A stretch of 38,367 nucleotides of DNA from Sneathiella sp. (GCA_002706985.1 PAKP01000004.1:1-38367); one strand, 5' to 3'. Counted from the first letter of the stretch, positions 1-7,379 are shown. Translations and numbers: made by a program. Notes: a model not told the origin generated them from the letters alone.

Positions 1-317
1 GCATTGTAAATTGCCGCTCCCAAAACCCAGATCCCGAACAGAGCCATAACGAGGCCCTTGAAAAGAGCCGCTTTGGCGCGAACCCGCAAAGCCATACTAA
101 AGACAAAGAGGCTTATTCCGTAATTACCAGCATCCCCCAGAAAATCGAGTGCGTCGGCCTGCAAAGAAACGGAACCCGAGGCTAACCCGGCAACAACTTC
201 AATCAGAAACATCCCGCCGTTGACAAACAAGGCAACCCAGAGGATCAACCGATATCGGCCGGTTAGAGCTGCACTTTGATTATCAAAGTTATTTCCGCCG
301 CAACAATTCGCGCTCAT
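1..317 (-). CDS. Cation diffusion facilitator family transporter, truncated at window edge
   Basis: The minus-strand frame is open from an ATG at 315-317 to the window edge and gives 105 residues of an N-terminus; the rest lies outside. It starts MSANCC, then shows hydrophobic segments at about residues 24-44, 64-77 and 86-103. Between the first two is QADALDFLGDAGNY (53-66), where D58 and D62 form the DxxxD metal-binding pair expected in transmembrane helix 2 of Co/Zn/Cd exporters of the CDF family. The vicinal cysteines 5-6 may bind metal. The likely role is export of Zn2+, Co2+ or Cd2+ across the inner membrane. A promoter with an unusually long spacer lies just upstream (347-377), as in MerR-activated metal-resistance genes. 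The family is fairly sure; the substrate is not known. Confidence 0.8.
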   Translation of the reverse strand, partial: MSANCCGGNNFDNQSAALTGRYRLILWVALFVNGGMFLIEVVAGLASGSVSLQADALDFLGDAGNYGISLFVFSMALRVRAKAALFKGLVMALFGIWVLGAAIYN

Positions 318-346
318 CTCTTCAAAAATCCTCTCATATCACAGAT

Positions 347-377
347 AGACTAACATTCAGAAGGTCTGTCCGGTCAA
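347..377 (-). promoter_or_regulatory. Possible MerR-type promoter of the metal exporter
   Basis: On the minus strand a TTGACC (372-377) and a TAGTCT (347-352) are separated by 19 bp. The spacer contains the short dyad CAGA-CCT-TCTG. Spacers of 19-20 bp with a central dyad are the hallmark of promoters activated by MerR-family metal sensors. The exporter start codon is about 30 bp downstream. No cognate regulator is visible here; it may lie beyond the left edge. Confidence 0.45.
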
Positions 378-403
378 GAGTTATGTAGAGTAGATAATGC
401 CGC

Positions 404-419
404 ATTGCGCTTGCGCAAT
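404..419. repeat. Short palindrome before the thioesterase gene
   Basis: ATTGCGC-TT-GCGCAAT is a perfect 7-bp inverted repeat in the 152-bp gap between the divergent exporter and thioesterase genes, about 50 bp before the thioesterase start. It could be an operator for the thioesterase gene. I cannot place a convincing promoter around it. Confidence 0.35.
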
Positions 420-469
420 CTCAGATAATCGCCATACTTGCCGAAACTTACTGAGAAGAGATCTCCTGA

Positions 470-880
470 ATGACTTCCTCCCCCATACCCGAGGGCTTCC
501 GCCCTTTTGAATCACGCGGCCTTTTCACAGAAAAAATTGGCCCCCTTTACACAAAAGCCGATGGTGACAACACGATTTTCGGCTTCCTTGCGGATGAGAG
601 CCATACCAACAGCAACGGTGTTGTCCATGGCGGCATGATGCTCAGTTTACTCGATGAAGCAATGGGTCAGATAGTCTGGCATGCCCTTGATAAAAAGCGC
701 TGCGCCACAATCACACTCAACAGCGACTTCGTCGCCTCGGCCAAGCCGGGAGACTGGATAGAGGCCCATGCGAAAATAAACAAGAAAGGACTTGCCGTCG
801 TGTTTGTTCGTGGTGAATTGTTGGTGGCTGGCCAGCGCATTATGTCGGCGGACGGTATCTGGAAGATTATCGGAAAATAA
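470..880 (+). CDS. PaaI family thioesterase (hotdog fold)
   Basis: This 136-residue protein has the PaaI/YdiI hotdog layout. The sequence NGVVHGGMMLSLLDEAMG (residues 49-66) carries the HGG motif and the acidic residue at the start of the long hotdog helix that acts in hydrolysis of acyl-CoA thioesters. The length matches the family. It should act as a small cytosolic acyl-CoA thioesterase, recycling CoA from short-chain or phenylacetyl-type thioesters. The stop codon is followed within a few bases by the dehydratase start, so the two are almost certainly co-transcribed. The ATG at 470 follows a weak purine-rich stretch (gagaagaga). The substrate cannot be read from the sequence. Confidence 0.85.
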   Translation: MTSSPIPEGFRPFESRGLFTEKIGPLYTKADGDNTIFGFLADESHTNSNGVVHGGMMLSLLDEAMGQIVWHALDKKRCATITLNSDFVASAKPGDWIEAHAKINKKGLAVVFVRGELLVAGQRIMSADGIWKIIGK

Positions 881-886
881 TTGATT

Positions 887-1825
887 ATGACAACGCACTT
901 CACTTACGCGGAGATCAAAGCGGCGCAGCAGCGAATTTCTCCGTATATTCGCCGGACGCCGCAGTTTGAACTTGCGCTCGACACCGGTCTTCAGATCTCC
1001 GCCAAGCTGGAAAATCTGCAGCTTTCCGGCTCCTTCAAGATACGCGGTGCCTTGAACACAGTCCTCAGCCTTTCAGAGGCAGAGTTAAAACGTGGTCTCG
1101 TCACGGCGTCAGGGGGTAATCATGGTATGGGCGTTGCGACGGCGGGAGCGCTAACGCGAACCCCGACAACGATATACCTGCCGGAAAACACGCCACAATC
1201 GAAAATCGACAAACTTCGGAAGGTTGCGACGGAAGTGGTCGTTCAGGGTGCCGTCTGGGATGACGCAAATGCTCTTGCACTGGCTGCGGCTGAAAAAGGC
1301 CGCTGCTATATTCATCCCTTTGCCGATGTCCGTGTGCTCGCAGGCCAGGGAACGCTCGGGATGGAAATCCTTCAGGACGCATCGGATCTGGATGTTCTTC
1401 TGGTCGCCATTGGCGGCGGCGGCCTGATTTCAGGCGTTGCAACCGCCGTGAAAACGCTGAAGCCGGATATCAAGGTGATCGGTGTCGAGGCGGTCGGGGC
1501 CCCGACATTGAAAGAAAGCATTGATGCAGGAACACTTGTCACACTTGAAAAAATTGAGACAAAAGCGGGGACCTTGGCGCCGCGCCGGTCTGCGGATATA
1601 AATTTCCGCATTATTTCGGAACTTGTCGACGATATCGTTCTGGTTTCAGATCCTGAGATGAAAAGCGCCGCCGAATGGCTCTGGGAGAATGTCGGCCTTG
1701 GCGTTGAGCTCTCTGCCGCTGCTGCAGTTGCCGCCTTGCGCTCCGGTAGTTATCAGGCCGCCCCGGATGCGAAAGTAGGGGTAATCATTTGCGGTGCCGG
1801 GCCGGATGGATTTACCGCATATTGA
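887..1825 (+). CDS. Threonine/serine dehydratase, PLP-dependent
   Basis: This is a single-domain fold-type II PLP enzyme of 312 residues. The Schiff-base lysine is in SGSFKIRGALN (about residue 50), the substrate loop is ASGGNHGMG (about 73-81), and the cofactor-phosphate glycine loop is GGGGLISG (about 174-181). There is no C-terminal ACT domain, so it is not the allosteric biosynthetic IlvA form. Catabolic threonine ammonia-lyase, serine racemase and hydroxyaspartate ammonia-lyase all share this architecture. The reaction would be deamination of L-threonine or L-serine to a 2-oxoacid. I prefer the ATG at 887; a TTG at 881 directly abutting the upstream stop is the alternative. It is translationally close-coupled to the thioesterase gene. 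Confidence 0.85.
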   Translation: MTTHFTYAEIKAAQQRISPYIRRTPQFELALDTGLQISAKLENLQLSGSFKIRGALNTVLSLSEAELKRGLVTASGGNHGMGVATAGALTRTPTTIYLPENTPQSKIDKLRKVATEVVVQGAVWDDANALALAAAEKGRCYIHPFADVRVLAGQGTLGMEILQDASDLDVLLVAIGGGGLISGVATAVKTLKPDIKVIGVEAVGAPTLKESIDAGTLVTLEKIETKAGTLAPRRSADINFRIISELVDDIVLVSDPEMKSAAEWLWENVGLGVELSAAAAVAALRSGSYQAAPDAKVGVIICGAGPDGFTAY

Positions 1826-1922
1826 TAATGAAATTCGCGCATACGGTTTCCATTGACCGCACTCCCCTTTGCAACGTAACCTGAATTCCAACAGGGATGA
1901 TAACAACGCTCAAGGGAGAACA

Positions 1923-3635
1923 ATGTCAGACTTTCCGTGGGAGAAATCTTACCCCAAAGGGGTAAAATGGGAAATCGAGATCGAGGAAAAGCCAGTCTAC
2001 GCCCTTCTTGATGAAGCGGTTGCTAAATGGCCGAATAACTATGCCATCGATTTCATGGACAAGCGCATCACCTATGCGGAACTGGATGACATGGTCGACC
2101 GCGCCGCCAAAGGGTTCCGGGAACTGGGTGTGAAAGAAGGCGTACATGTCGGGCTTTACCTGCCCAACACGCCACATTACATCGTCTGCTTTTTCGGCAT
2201 CCTGAAAGCGGGGGGGACAGTCGTCAATTACTCGCCGCTGGATGCTGAACGCGAACTCCGGCATAAGATCGGCGACAGCCATACTGATTTCATGGTGACT
2301 TTGGATCTGGAAGTTCTTTATCCCAAGATTGCCGGAATGTTGAATGAAACCCGGCTAAAAAAGATCATTGTCGGCTGCCTGAAGGAAGTATTGCCATTTC
2401 CGAAAAACTTCCTGTATCCGATCGTCAAATCAAAGGAAATCTCGAAAGTTCCGGATGACGATCAGCATATGACCTTCAAGCAACTCCTTGCCAATGACGG
2501 AAAAGGCGACGCTGCACCGGTTGCAGACCCATCGGAGAAAGTCGCCGTTCTGCAATATACCGGCGGGACAACCGGTCTGCCCAAGGGGGCAATGCTTACC
2601 CATAAAAACCTCATTGCCGCGTGTCAGCAGCTTCGGGCCATGCAGCAGGGCGATGAACCTGTTCTCGTTGACGGAACCGAGAAGGTGCTGGCCGTTCTGC
2701 CGCTCTTCCATATCTATGCGCTGACGGTGATCATGAATTTCGGCATTGCCGGCGGTTCGGAAATTATCCTACATCCGAAATTCGAGCTTGATGCCGTGAT
2801 GAAGGACCTGAGCAAGAAGAAGCCCACGGTTTTTCCGGGCGTCCCGACAATGTATATGGCGATCGCCAATCATCCGGATATTGCAAAATTCGATCTTTCC
2901 TCCCTTAAATTCTGTGCGTCCGGGGGGGCGCCGCTACCAGTTGATGTTCAGGATCAGTTTCAGCGCGTGACCGGATGCCGTCTGCTTGAGGGCTGGGGCA
3001 TGACCGAAACCTCTCCGTCCGGCACGTCAACACCGATGACGGACAAACGGGTCGCTGGGGCCGCGGGCGTTCCCCTGCCCGGTATTGAAATCCGCATACT
3101 GGATGTGGATGACAAGAGCAAGGTCATGGCAACCGGGGAGATCGGGGAGATCGCGATCAAGGGGCCCAATATCATGAAGGGATACTGGAACAAGCCCGAT
3201 GTAACGGCGGAGAGTTTCGTCGGTGATTTTTTCCTGACGGGCGATACTGGCTATCTCGATGAAGATGGTTACATGCATATTGTTGACCGGACAAAGGACA
3301 TGATTACCTCGGGTGGTTTCAACGTCTATCCGCGTATTATCGAGGAAGCCATTTTCGAGCATCCGTCCGTGGCGGAAGTTACGGTTATCGGCATTCCGGA
3401 CGATTATCGTGGCGAAGCGGCGAAGGCCTTTATCAAACTGTCCCCGAACGGCAAGGAATTCACGCTCGAAGAACTGCGCGAGTTTCTGAGTGACAAGCTA
3501 GGTAAGCATGAATTGCCTGCCGCCGTCGAATTCCGGCCCGAGCTTCCGAAAACCCTTGTCGGCAAGCTTTCCAAGAAGGAGCTTGTGGAAGAAGAAAGAC
3601 AGAAATATGAGGCCCGGAAAAAAGCGGACGCGTGA
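1923..3635 (+). CDS. Acyl-CoA ligase (long-chain or dicarboxylate, PimA-like)
   Basis: This ANL-superfamily enzyme of 570 residues activates a carboxylic acid to its CoA thioester through an acyl-adenylate. The ATP loop YTGGTTGLPKGAM is at about 210-222, the A5 motif GWGMTETSP at about 356-364, the hinge-side STGD-like TGDTGYLDEDG near 438, and the catalytic lysine region VGKLSKKEL near 545. The opening MSDFPWEKSYPKGVKWE resembles alphaproteobacterial ligases annotated as dicarboxylate-CoA ligase PimA or FadD (from memory). The start at 1923 is chosen because AAGGGAGA lies just upstream; the frame is open back to 1869 but without a comparable ribosome site. It stands alone between the dehydratase and exonuclease genes on the same strand. 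Chain-length preference cannot be decided. Confidence 0.85.
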   Translation: MSDFPWEKSYPKGVKWEIEIEEKPVYALLDEAVAKWPNNYAIDFMDKRITYAELDDMVDRAAKGFRELGVKEGVHVGLYLPNTPHYIVCFFGILKAGGTVVNYSPLDAERELRHKIGDSHTDFMVTLDLEVLYPKIAGMLNETRLKKIIVGCLKEVLPFPKNFLYPIVKSKEISKVPDDDQHMTFKQLLANDGKGDAAPVADPSEKVAVLQYTGGTTGLPKGAMLTHKNLIAACQQLRAMQQGDEPVLVDGTEKVLAVLPLFHIYALTVIMNFGIAGGSEIILHPKFELDAVMKDLSKKKPTVFPGVPTMYMAIANHPDIAKFDLSSLKFCASGGAPLPVDVQDQFQRVTGCRLLEGWGMTETSPSGTSTPMTDKRVAGAAGVPLPGIEIRILDVDDKSKVMATGEIGEIAIKGPNIMKGYWNKPDVTAESFVGDFFLTGDTGYLDEDGYMHIVDRTKDMITSGGFNVYPRIIEEAIFEHPSVAEVTVIGIPDDYRGEAAKAFIKLSPNGKEFTLEELREFLSDKLGKHELPAAVEFRPELPKTLVGKLSKKELVEEERQKYEARKKADA

Positions 3636-3673
3636 AGCTCGGGTCTGCAAACCGGAGGAGTCTGTAGCGTGGT

Positions 3674-4225
3674 ATGAGTAGTTTTCTCGCGATCGATTTT
3701 GAAACCGCCAATAATGCCGCCGACAGCGCCTGTGCCGTTGGTCTGGTGCGTGTGGAGGATGGAAAAATTGCGCGCGAGAAAGCATTTCTCATCCGCCCGC
3801 CACGCCCCGAGTTTTACTTTACCCATATTCACGGCCTGACATGGGAAGATGTGGCAGAGTCACCTGATTTTGGCGCACTCTGGCCGGAGATCGAACCCTG
3901 GCTTGAGGGCCTGGATTTTCTCGCGGCCCATAATTCGGGATTTGATTCGAGGGTCCTGAAGAATTGTTGCGAACGATACGAGCTTAACGTCCCGCAAACC
4001 GAATTTATCTGCACAGTGCAGCTTGCCCGCCGGATGTGGGAGGTGCGCCCTACCAGACTTCCAAATGTCGCGCATTTTCTGGGGCTCGAGCTCAATCACC
4101 ATAACGCCCTGTCTGATAGCCGCGCCTGCGCCAATATTGTTATTGCCGCAGAGCGTGATGGCTGGTCCTTCGAAACCGGGTTCGCCAATGTCGGCGAGCG
4201 GTATATCGCGATCGACCAGCTTTAA
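3674..4225 (+). CDS. DnaQ-like 3'-5' exonuclease (DEDDh)
   Basis: This 183-residue protein has the three Exo motifs of the RNase T/DnaQ superfamily: AIDFET at about residues 6-11, AHNSGFDSRVL at about 88-98, and HNALSDSRA at about 142-150. The histidine of the last motif places it in the DEDDh class. It contains nothing beyond the nuclease domain, so it is more likely a stand-alone exonuclease than the proofreading subunit of DNA polymerase III. The ATG at 3674 is preceded by GGAGGAG about 14 bases upstream, a rather long spacing. It lies 38 bp after the ligase gene and is probably read through from it, though no functional link is evident. Confidence 0.85.
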   Translation: MSSFLAIDFETANNAADSACAVGLVRVEDGKIAREKAFLIRPPRPEFYFTHIHGLTWEDVAESPDFGALWPEIEPWLEGLDFLAAHNSGFDSRVLKNCCERYELNVPQTEFICTVQLARRMWEVRPTRLPNVAHFLGLELNHHNALSDSRACANIVIAAERDGWSFETGFANVGERYIAIDQL

Positions 4226-4252
4226 CCGCAGTTATATTTCAGTTTCCTTTAT

Positions 4253-4318
4253 TGCGAATCATTCTTAAAAATTATTGACGTCCCCATAGCGAATAATTAA
4301 TAATGAGAACTATTCGCA
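4253..4318 (+). promoter_or_regulatory. Fur-like boxes overlapping a sigma70 promoter
   Basis: Three heptamer-1-heptamer sites resembling Fur boxes are seen: TGCGAAT-C-ATTCTTA (4253-4267), AGCGAAT-A-ATTAATA (4288-4302) and TGAGAAC-T-ATTCGCA (4304-4318). The first and third are near mirror images of one another. They flank or overlap TTGACG (4275-4280) and TAATAA (4298-4303), spaced by 17 bp, which looks like a good promoter reading into the small gene at 4335. Bound Fur, or a relative such as Mur, would block this promoter when iron or manganese is plentiful. Confidence 0.55.
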
Positions 4319-4334
4319 ATAAATGGAGCGCAGA

Positions 4335-4502
4335 ATGATTCATATCAGGAATCTGACCCCGGCCAGCCTGGCCTCTCTTATGATAAAATCCGCGGAAGAA
4401 GAACGAGCAGCGCGCTTGCTCTGCAAGCAACCCTGTGAAGTCTATCGCGATTCGCAAATCCTGGTATTTACGGAAACGCAAAAAGAAAGGCGGCCCCAGT
4501 AA
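4335..4502 (+). CDS. Small ORF (55 aa) behind Fur-like promoter, function unknown
   Basis: An ATG at 4335 opens a 55-residue frame beginning MIHIRNLTPASLASL. GGAG lies six bases before this ATG; an in-frame ATG at 4323 would add four residues but destroys that ribosome site. The middle (KSAEEERAARLLCKQPCEVY) is charged, with cysteines at about residues 30 and 34; the tail is KERRPQ. There is no signal peptide or membrane span. It is flanked by a promoter with Fur-like boxes and by a clear terminator hairpin, so it appears to be a one-gene transcription unit. Iron-controlled short proteins of this size are often HemP, but the HemP hallmark (Y-x-LRxTRxGKLILTK) is absent. I do not recognise the family. 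Confidence 0.6.
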   Translation: MIHIRNLTPASLASLMIKSAEEERAARLLCKQPCEVYRDSQILVFTETQKERRPQ

Positions 4503-4521
4503 AACCGGAGCCGCCTTGTTT
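4487..4521. terminator. Terminator between small ORF and basic protein gene
   Basis: AAGGCGGC (4487-4494) pairs perfectly with GCCGCCTT (4510-4517), followed by GTTT on the plus strand. On the minus strand the right arm is preceded by few T residues, but the hairpin lies between two convergent genes and may serve both. The left arm overlaps the last codons of the small ORF. Confidence 0.65.
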
Positions 4522-4536
4522 CATTAGCCTGAGGCC

Positions 4537-4743
4537 TTAAGCTGCAGTGCGGGTTGCCGCCTGTACTTTTTTCAACTGACGACGGGCCGCATGGCGACCA
4601 TGCGCTTTCATGTTCATCTTGCGGGCAGCGCGTTGCTGATTGGAACGGCTGTTCTTCGTCAGGCCGGTTCCGCTACCGCCACCACCTTTTTTACGGCTTT
4701 TGCCGCCTTGGTTGCGGCCATTCCGTGCTGATCTCGCTGTCAT
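4537..4743 (-). CDS. Small, very basic hypothetical protein
   Basis: From ATG 4741-4743 the frame gives 68 residues rich in Arg, Lys, Gly and Asn: MTARSARNGRNQGGKSRKK, a GGGGSGTG linker (about 20-27), then an Arg/Ala/Lys-rich half (QQRAARKMNMKAHGRHAARR). The frame is open further upstream, but GTGGAG is suitably placed for the 4743 start. There is no signal peptide or membrane segment. The charge pattern suggests binding to RNA, DNA or the ribosome, but that is inference. It lies 109 bp downstream of the SCP2 gene on the same strand and could be its transcriptional partner. I do not recognise the family, and low complexity leaves some doubt that it is a gene. Confidence 0.5.
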   Translation of the reverse strand: MTARSARNGRNQGGKSRKKGGGGSGTGLTKNSRSNQQRAARKMNMKAHGRHAARRQLKKVQAATRTAA

Positions 4744-4852
4744 GTGACTAGCTCCACTCGCTTGTAACAAAAATTCGAAGCGCCTTACATAATGGTTCAA
4801 AGGCAAAAGGTACAGAAAAACTTTACGTCAAAGCGTATTTTTTCAAAGGCGA

Positions 4853-5155
4853 TCAGGAAAAGACGCTCTGCAACTTCATGGCAATGCCCATGTTACCGGC
4901 AACCTTCAATTTTCCCATCATGAACGCCGTCGTCGGATCAAGTTCCCCTTTTGCAAGCGACTCGAAATTTTCCTTCGTAATCGTAATCGTGCAATCGGCT
5001 TCCTTGTCTTCGTTGGAAATCTCGTTGGGGACTTTTTCTGCATCCAGAAAAACGACGCCATCGTCGCCAAAATCAAATTTCAGCGTTGCGTCCAGCCCGC
5101 AGTCCTCGCCAACGCGATCTCGCATGCCCTCGGTAATTTCTTCCAGCGTCGCCAT
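4853..5155 (-). CDS. SCP2 sterol-binding domain protein
   Basis: This 100-residue protein consists of one SCP-2 lipid-transfer domain. Typical features are the ATLKFDFGDDG strand at about 23-33, DCTITITKENFESLAKGELDPTTAFMMGKLKVAGNMGIAMKL covering the hydrophobic tunnel helix and the terminal strand-helix. Such proteins bind fatty acids, fatty acyl-CoAs or sterol-like lipids in the cytosol. Its promoter region contains a close copy of the palindrome found before the merR gene at 19280, so it is probably induced with the beta-oxidation operon. The GAAAGGAAAAGAAAG stretch before the ATG supplies the ribosome site. Ligand identity is unknown. Confidence 0.88.
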   Translation of the reverse strand: MATLEEITEGMRDRVGEDCGLDATLKFDFGDDGVVFLDAEKVPNEISNEDKEADCTITITKENFESLAKGELDPTTAFMMGKLKVAGNMGIAMKLQSVFS

Positions 5156-5232
5156 CTTTCTTTTCCTTTCGGGATTGAACTACAACCGTCTCTGTCTCTA
5201 AAATACGGCTCTGTTTCTGACTACATTTTAAA

Positions 5233-5256
5233 CTTGACGTTAACGTAAAGGTCAAG
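5233..5256. promoter_or_regulatory. Operator matching the merR-promoter palindrome
   Basis: This 24-bp site differs from the perfect palindrome at 19315-19338 only at two inner positions and at its two outermost bases, which still pair with each other. Read on the minus strand, TTGACC is followed after 17 bp by TTTAAA, so the operator fills a promoter spacer exactly as it does before merR. It lies 78 bp upstream of the SCP2 start and 94 bp upstream of the SDR start, so it may control one or both directions. Confidence 0.7.
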
Positions 5257-5349
5257 CTTCAATCTGTCAAATACTGATCCGGCGTCCGTTCATAAAACCC
5301 GGACTTTTTAGAACCGCGATAAAAATAACAAAAGGCGTGGGAGTAATTA

Positions 5350-6222
5350 ATGAACTACCGATCCGTTTTCCGTCCCGGACTGTTTGATGGCCAGACAATC
5401 GTTGTCACCGGCGGTGGTAGTGGCATTGGCCGATGCACAGCCCACGAACTGATATCCCTGGGCTCACGCGTTGCCCTTGTCGGCAGATCTTCAGAAAAGC
5501 TGGAGGCCGTTCAACGCGAAATTCAAACGGAAGGCGGCACAGTGACTATTCATCCATGTGACATTCGCGATGAGGAAATAGTCAAGCAAACCGTCGCCGA
5601 TATTATCGCGCAGCAAGGAGCCATTCACGGTCTTGTCAACAATGCTGGCGGTCAATTTCCGGCGTTGCTCGAAGATATCTCCATGAAAGGCTGGGAGGCG
5701 GTTATCAGAACGAATCTGACCGGTGGCTTTCTCTTCGCCCGTGAATGTTATGTGCAGTGGATGAAGGCGAATGGCGGATCGGTCGTCAATATGATCGCCG
5801 ATATGTGGAACTCAATGCCCGGAATGGGTCATTCCGGCGCCGCCCGCAAAGGCATGCTGAGCTTTACCGAGACGGCGGCACTGGAATGGGCGCCTTCCGG
5901 CGTCAGGGTCAATGCAATTGCCCCCGGCCTCATCATCTCATCGGGCATGAACACCTATGATGACGCCTGGCAAAGACGAGTGAAGGCACGAATTGCCTCG
6001 CACCCCGTCAAGCGGCTCGGGACGGAATCTGAAATTTCTGCCGGTATTGTTTTTCTCCTATCCGAAGCGGCGGCCTTCATGACCGGCAGTTGCCTTCGCA
6101 TGGATGGCGGCGCGCCGAATATCCGAATGAACTGGGAAATCGCCGATCACACCAAGAACAAGCCATATAACGGATTTCATCTGACGGAGATACCCGATTT
6201 TCTGAGGGAGGAGAGCGAATGA
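5350..6222 (+). CDS. SDR oxidoreductase, enoyl-CoA reductase-like
   Basis: This 290-residue short-chain dehydrogenase/reductase has the dinucleotide motif TGGGSGIG at about 20-27 and NNAGG at about 97-101. The usual YxxxK is replaced by HSGAARKG (about 161-168), the form I associate with peroxisomal trans-2-enoyl-CoA reductase and 2,4-dienoyl-CoA reductase relatives rather than alcohol dehydrogenases. The C-terminal extension (MNWEIADHT...PDFLREE) is longer than in classical SDRs. It probably reduces or oxidises an acyl-CoA intermediate with NAD(P)(H). Its last bases overlap the acyl-CoA dehydrogenase start, so the two are coupled. The pairing recalls the SDR and AtuD proteins of acyclic terpene catabolism, but no geranyl-CoA carboxylase is present in the window. 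GGGAG precedes the ATG. Confidence 0.8.
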   Translation: MNYRSVFRPGLFDGQTIVVTGGGSGIGRCTAHELISLGSRVALVGRSSEKLEAVQREIQTEGGTVTIHPCDIRDEEIVKQTVADIIAQQGAIHGLVNNAGGQFPALLEDISMKGWEAVIRTNLTGGFLFARECYVQWMKANGGSVVNMIADMWNSMPGMGHSGAARKGMLSFTETAALEWAPSGVRVNAIAPGLIISSGMNTYDDAWQRRVKARIASHPVKRLGTESEISAGIVFLLSEAAAFMTGSCLRMDGGAPNIRMNWEIADHTKNKPYNGFHLTEIPDFLREESE

Positions 6223-7379
6223 TTTACGGTCCGGAACATCGGGAGCTGATACGCTCCCTTGGTAAATTCATCGATCAGGAAATAAATCCACATGTGGATG
6301 AATGGGAGGCCGCAGGCGCGTTTCCGGCGCATGAGCTGTTCAAGAAAATGGGAGACCAGGGATTTCTTGGCGTCTGTAAGCCAGAGGAATTTGGCGGGAT
6401 GGGCCTCGACTATTCCTTCAGCCTGGCGGTATCGGAGACGCTGGGACAAATTCATTGCGGCGCGGTGCCCATGGCCATCGGCGTTCAGACCGATATGGCG
6501 ACTCCTGCGCTTGCCCGGTTCGGCTCGGACTATGTGCGAGAGAATTTCCTCCGGCCTGCAATTGCCGGTGACTATGTTGCCTGTATCGGGGTTTCCGAGC
6601 CCGACGCCGGGTCCGATGTCGCCGCCATCAAAAGCAATGCCCGTAAAGACGGCAATGACTATGTCATCAATGGCCAGAAAATGTGGATTACCAACGGGGC
6701 CCAGGCTGACTTTATGGTGATGCTGGTTAATACCAGTGACGGCGCCATGCATGAAAGAAAATCCCTGATTGCGGTTCCCATGGACAGCCCCGGCATTTCC
6801 CTTGCCCGGAAACTCGATAAGCTCGGGATGCGCGCTTCCGACACCGCGCAGCTTTTCTTTGAAGATGTCCGTGTCCCACAACGAAATCTTATCGGCGAAG
6901 AAGGAAAAGGCTTCACCTATCAGATGCTGCAATTTCAGGAGGAACGACTTTGGGCGGCCGGCGCCGGGTTGAAGCCGCTGGAAAAAGCAATCACCGATGT
7001 GATCGACTATACGCGCGAGCGTCACACCTTCGGCAAGCCATTGATTGATAATCAGTATATTCATTTCCGTCTAGCGGAACTCCTGACGGAGGTAGAGCAA
7101 CTTCGCTCCCTCACCTATCGGGCTGTCGAAGAATATGTGGCCGGTAAGGATGTGACGATGCTCGCCTCCATGGCAAAACTGAAAGTCGGACGGCTAACCC
7201 GCGAAATTGCCGACGCCTGCCTTCAGTTTTATGGCGGGATGGGCTTCATGAATGAAACCCCCATCACGCGGCTTTACCGCGATGGCCGCCTCACCTCAAT
7301 CGGTGGCGGCGCGGATGAAGTCATGCTCGGGATTATCTGCAAATATATGGATATCCTGCCGAAACAACGGCGCGGCTAG
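6219..7379 (+). CDS. Acyl-CoA dehydrogenase (AtuD/LCAD-like)
   Basis: This FAD enzyme of 386 residues carries out alpha,beta-dehydrogenation of an acyl-CoA. The flavin/substrate loop VSEPDAGSDVAAI is near 124-136 and ITNG near 157-160. At the position where MCAD/SCAD have the catalytic glutamate (YEG) this protein has SIGGGADEVM, while QEERL (about 239-243) supplies a glutamate where isovaleryl-CoA and long-chain dehydrogenases carry theirs. The combination GGGADEVMLGIICK resembles citronellyl-CoA dehydrogenase AtuD (from memory), suggesting a branched or terpenoid acyl chain. The start overlaps the SDR stop by 4 bp, and a strong hairpin terminates the pair at 7407-7443. Confidence 0.85.
   Translation: MIYGPEHRELIRSLGKFIDQEINPHVDEWEAAGAFPAHELFKKMGDQGFLGVCKPEEFGGMGLDYSFSLAVSETLGQIHCGAVPMAIGVQTDMATPALARFGSDYVRENFLRPAIAGDYVACIGVSEPDAGSDVAAIKSNARKDGNDYVINGQKMWITNGAQADFMVMLVNTSDGAMHERKSLIAVPMDSPGISLARKLDKLGMRASDTAQLFFEDVRVPQRNLIGEEGKGFTYQMLQFQEERLWAAGAGLKPLEKAITDVIDYTRERHTFGKPLIDNQYIHFRLAELLTEVEQLRSLTYRAVEEYVAGKDVTMLASMAKLKVGRLTREIADACLQFYGGMGFMNETPITRLYRDGRLTSIGGGADEVMLGIICKYMDILPKQRRG

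Noticed and set aside
6177..7064. 295-codon minus-strand frame opposite the SDR/acyl-CoA dehydrogenase junction
   Set aside because: Overlaps two solid genes and shows no motifs.
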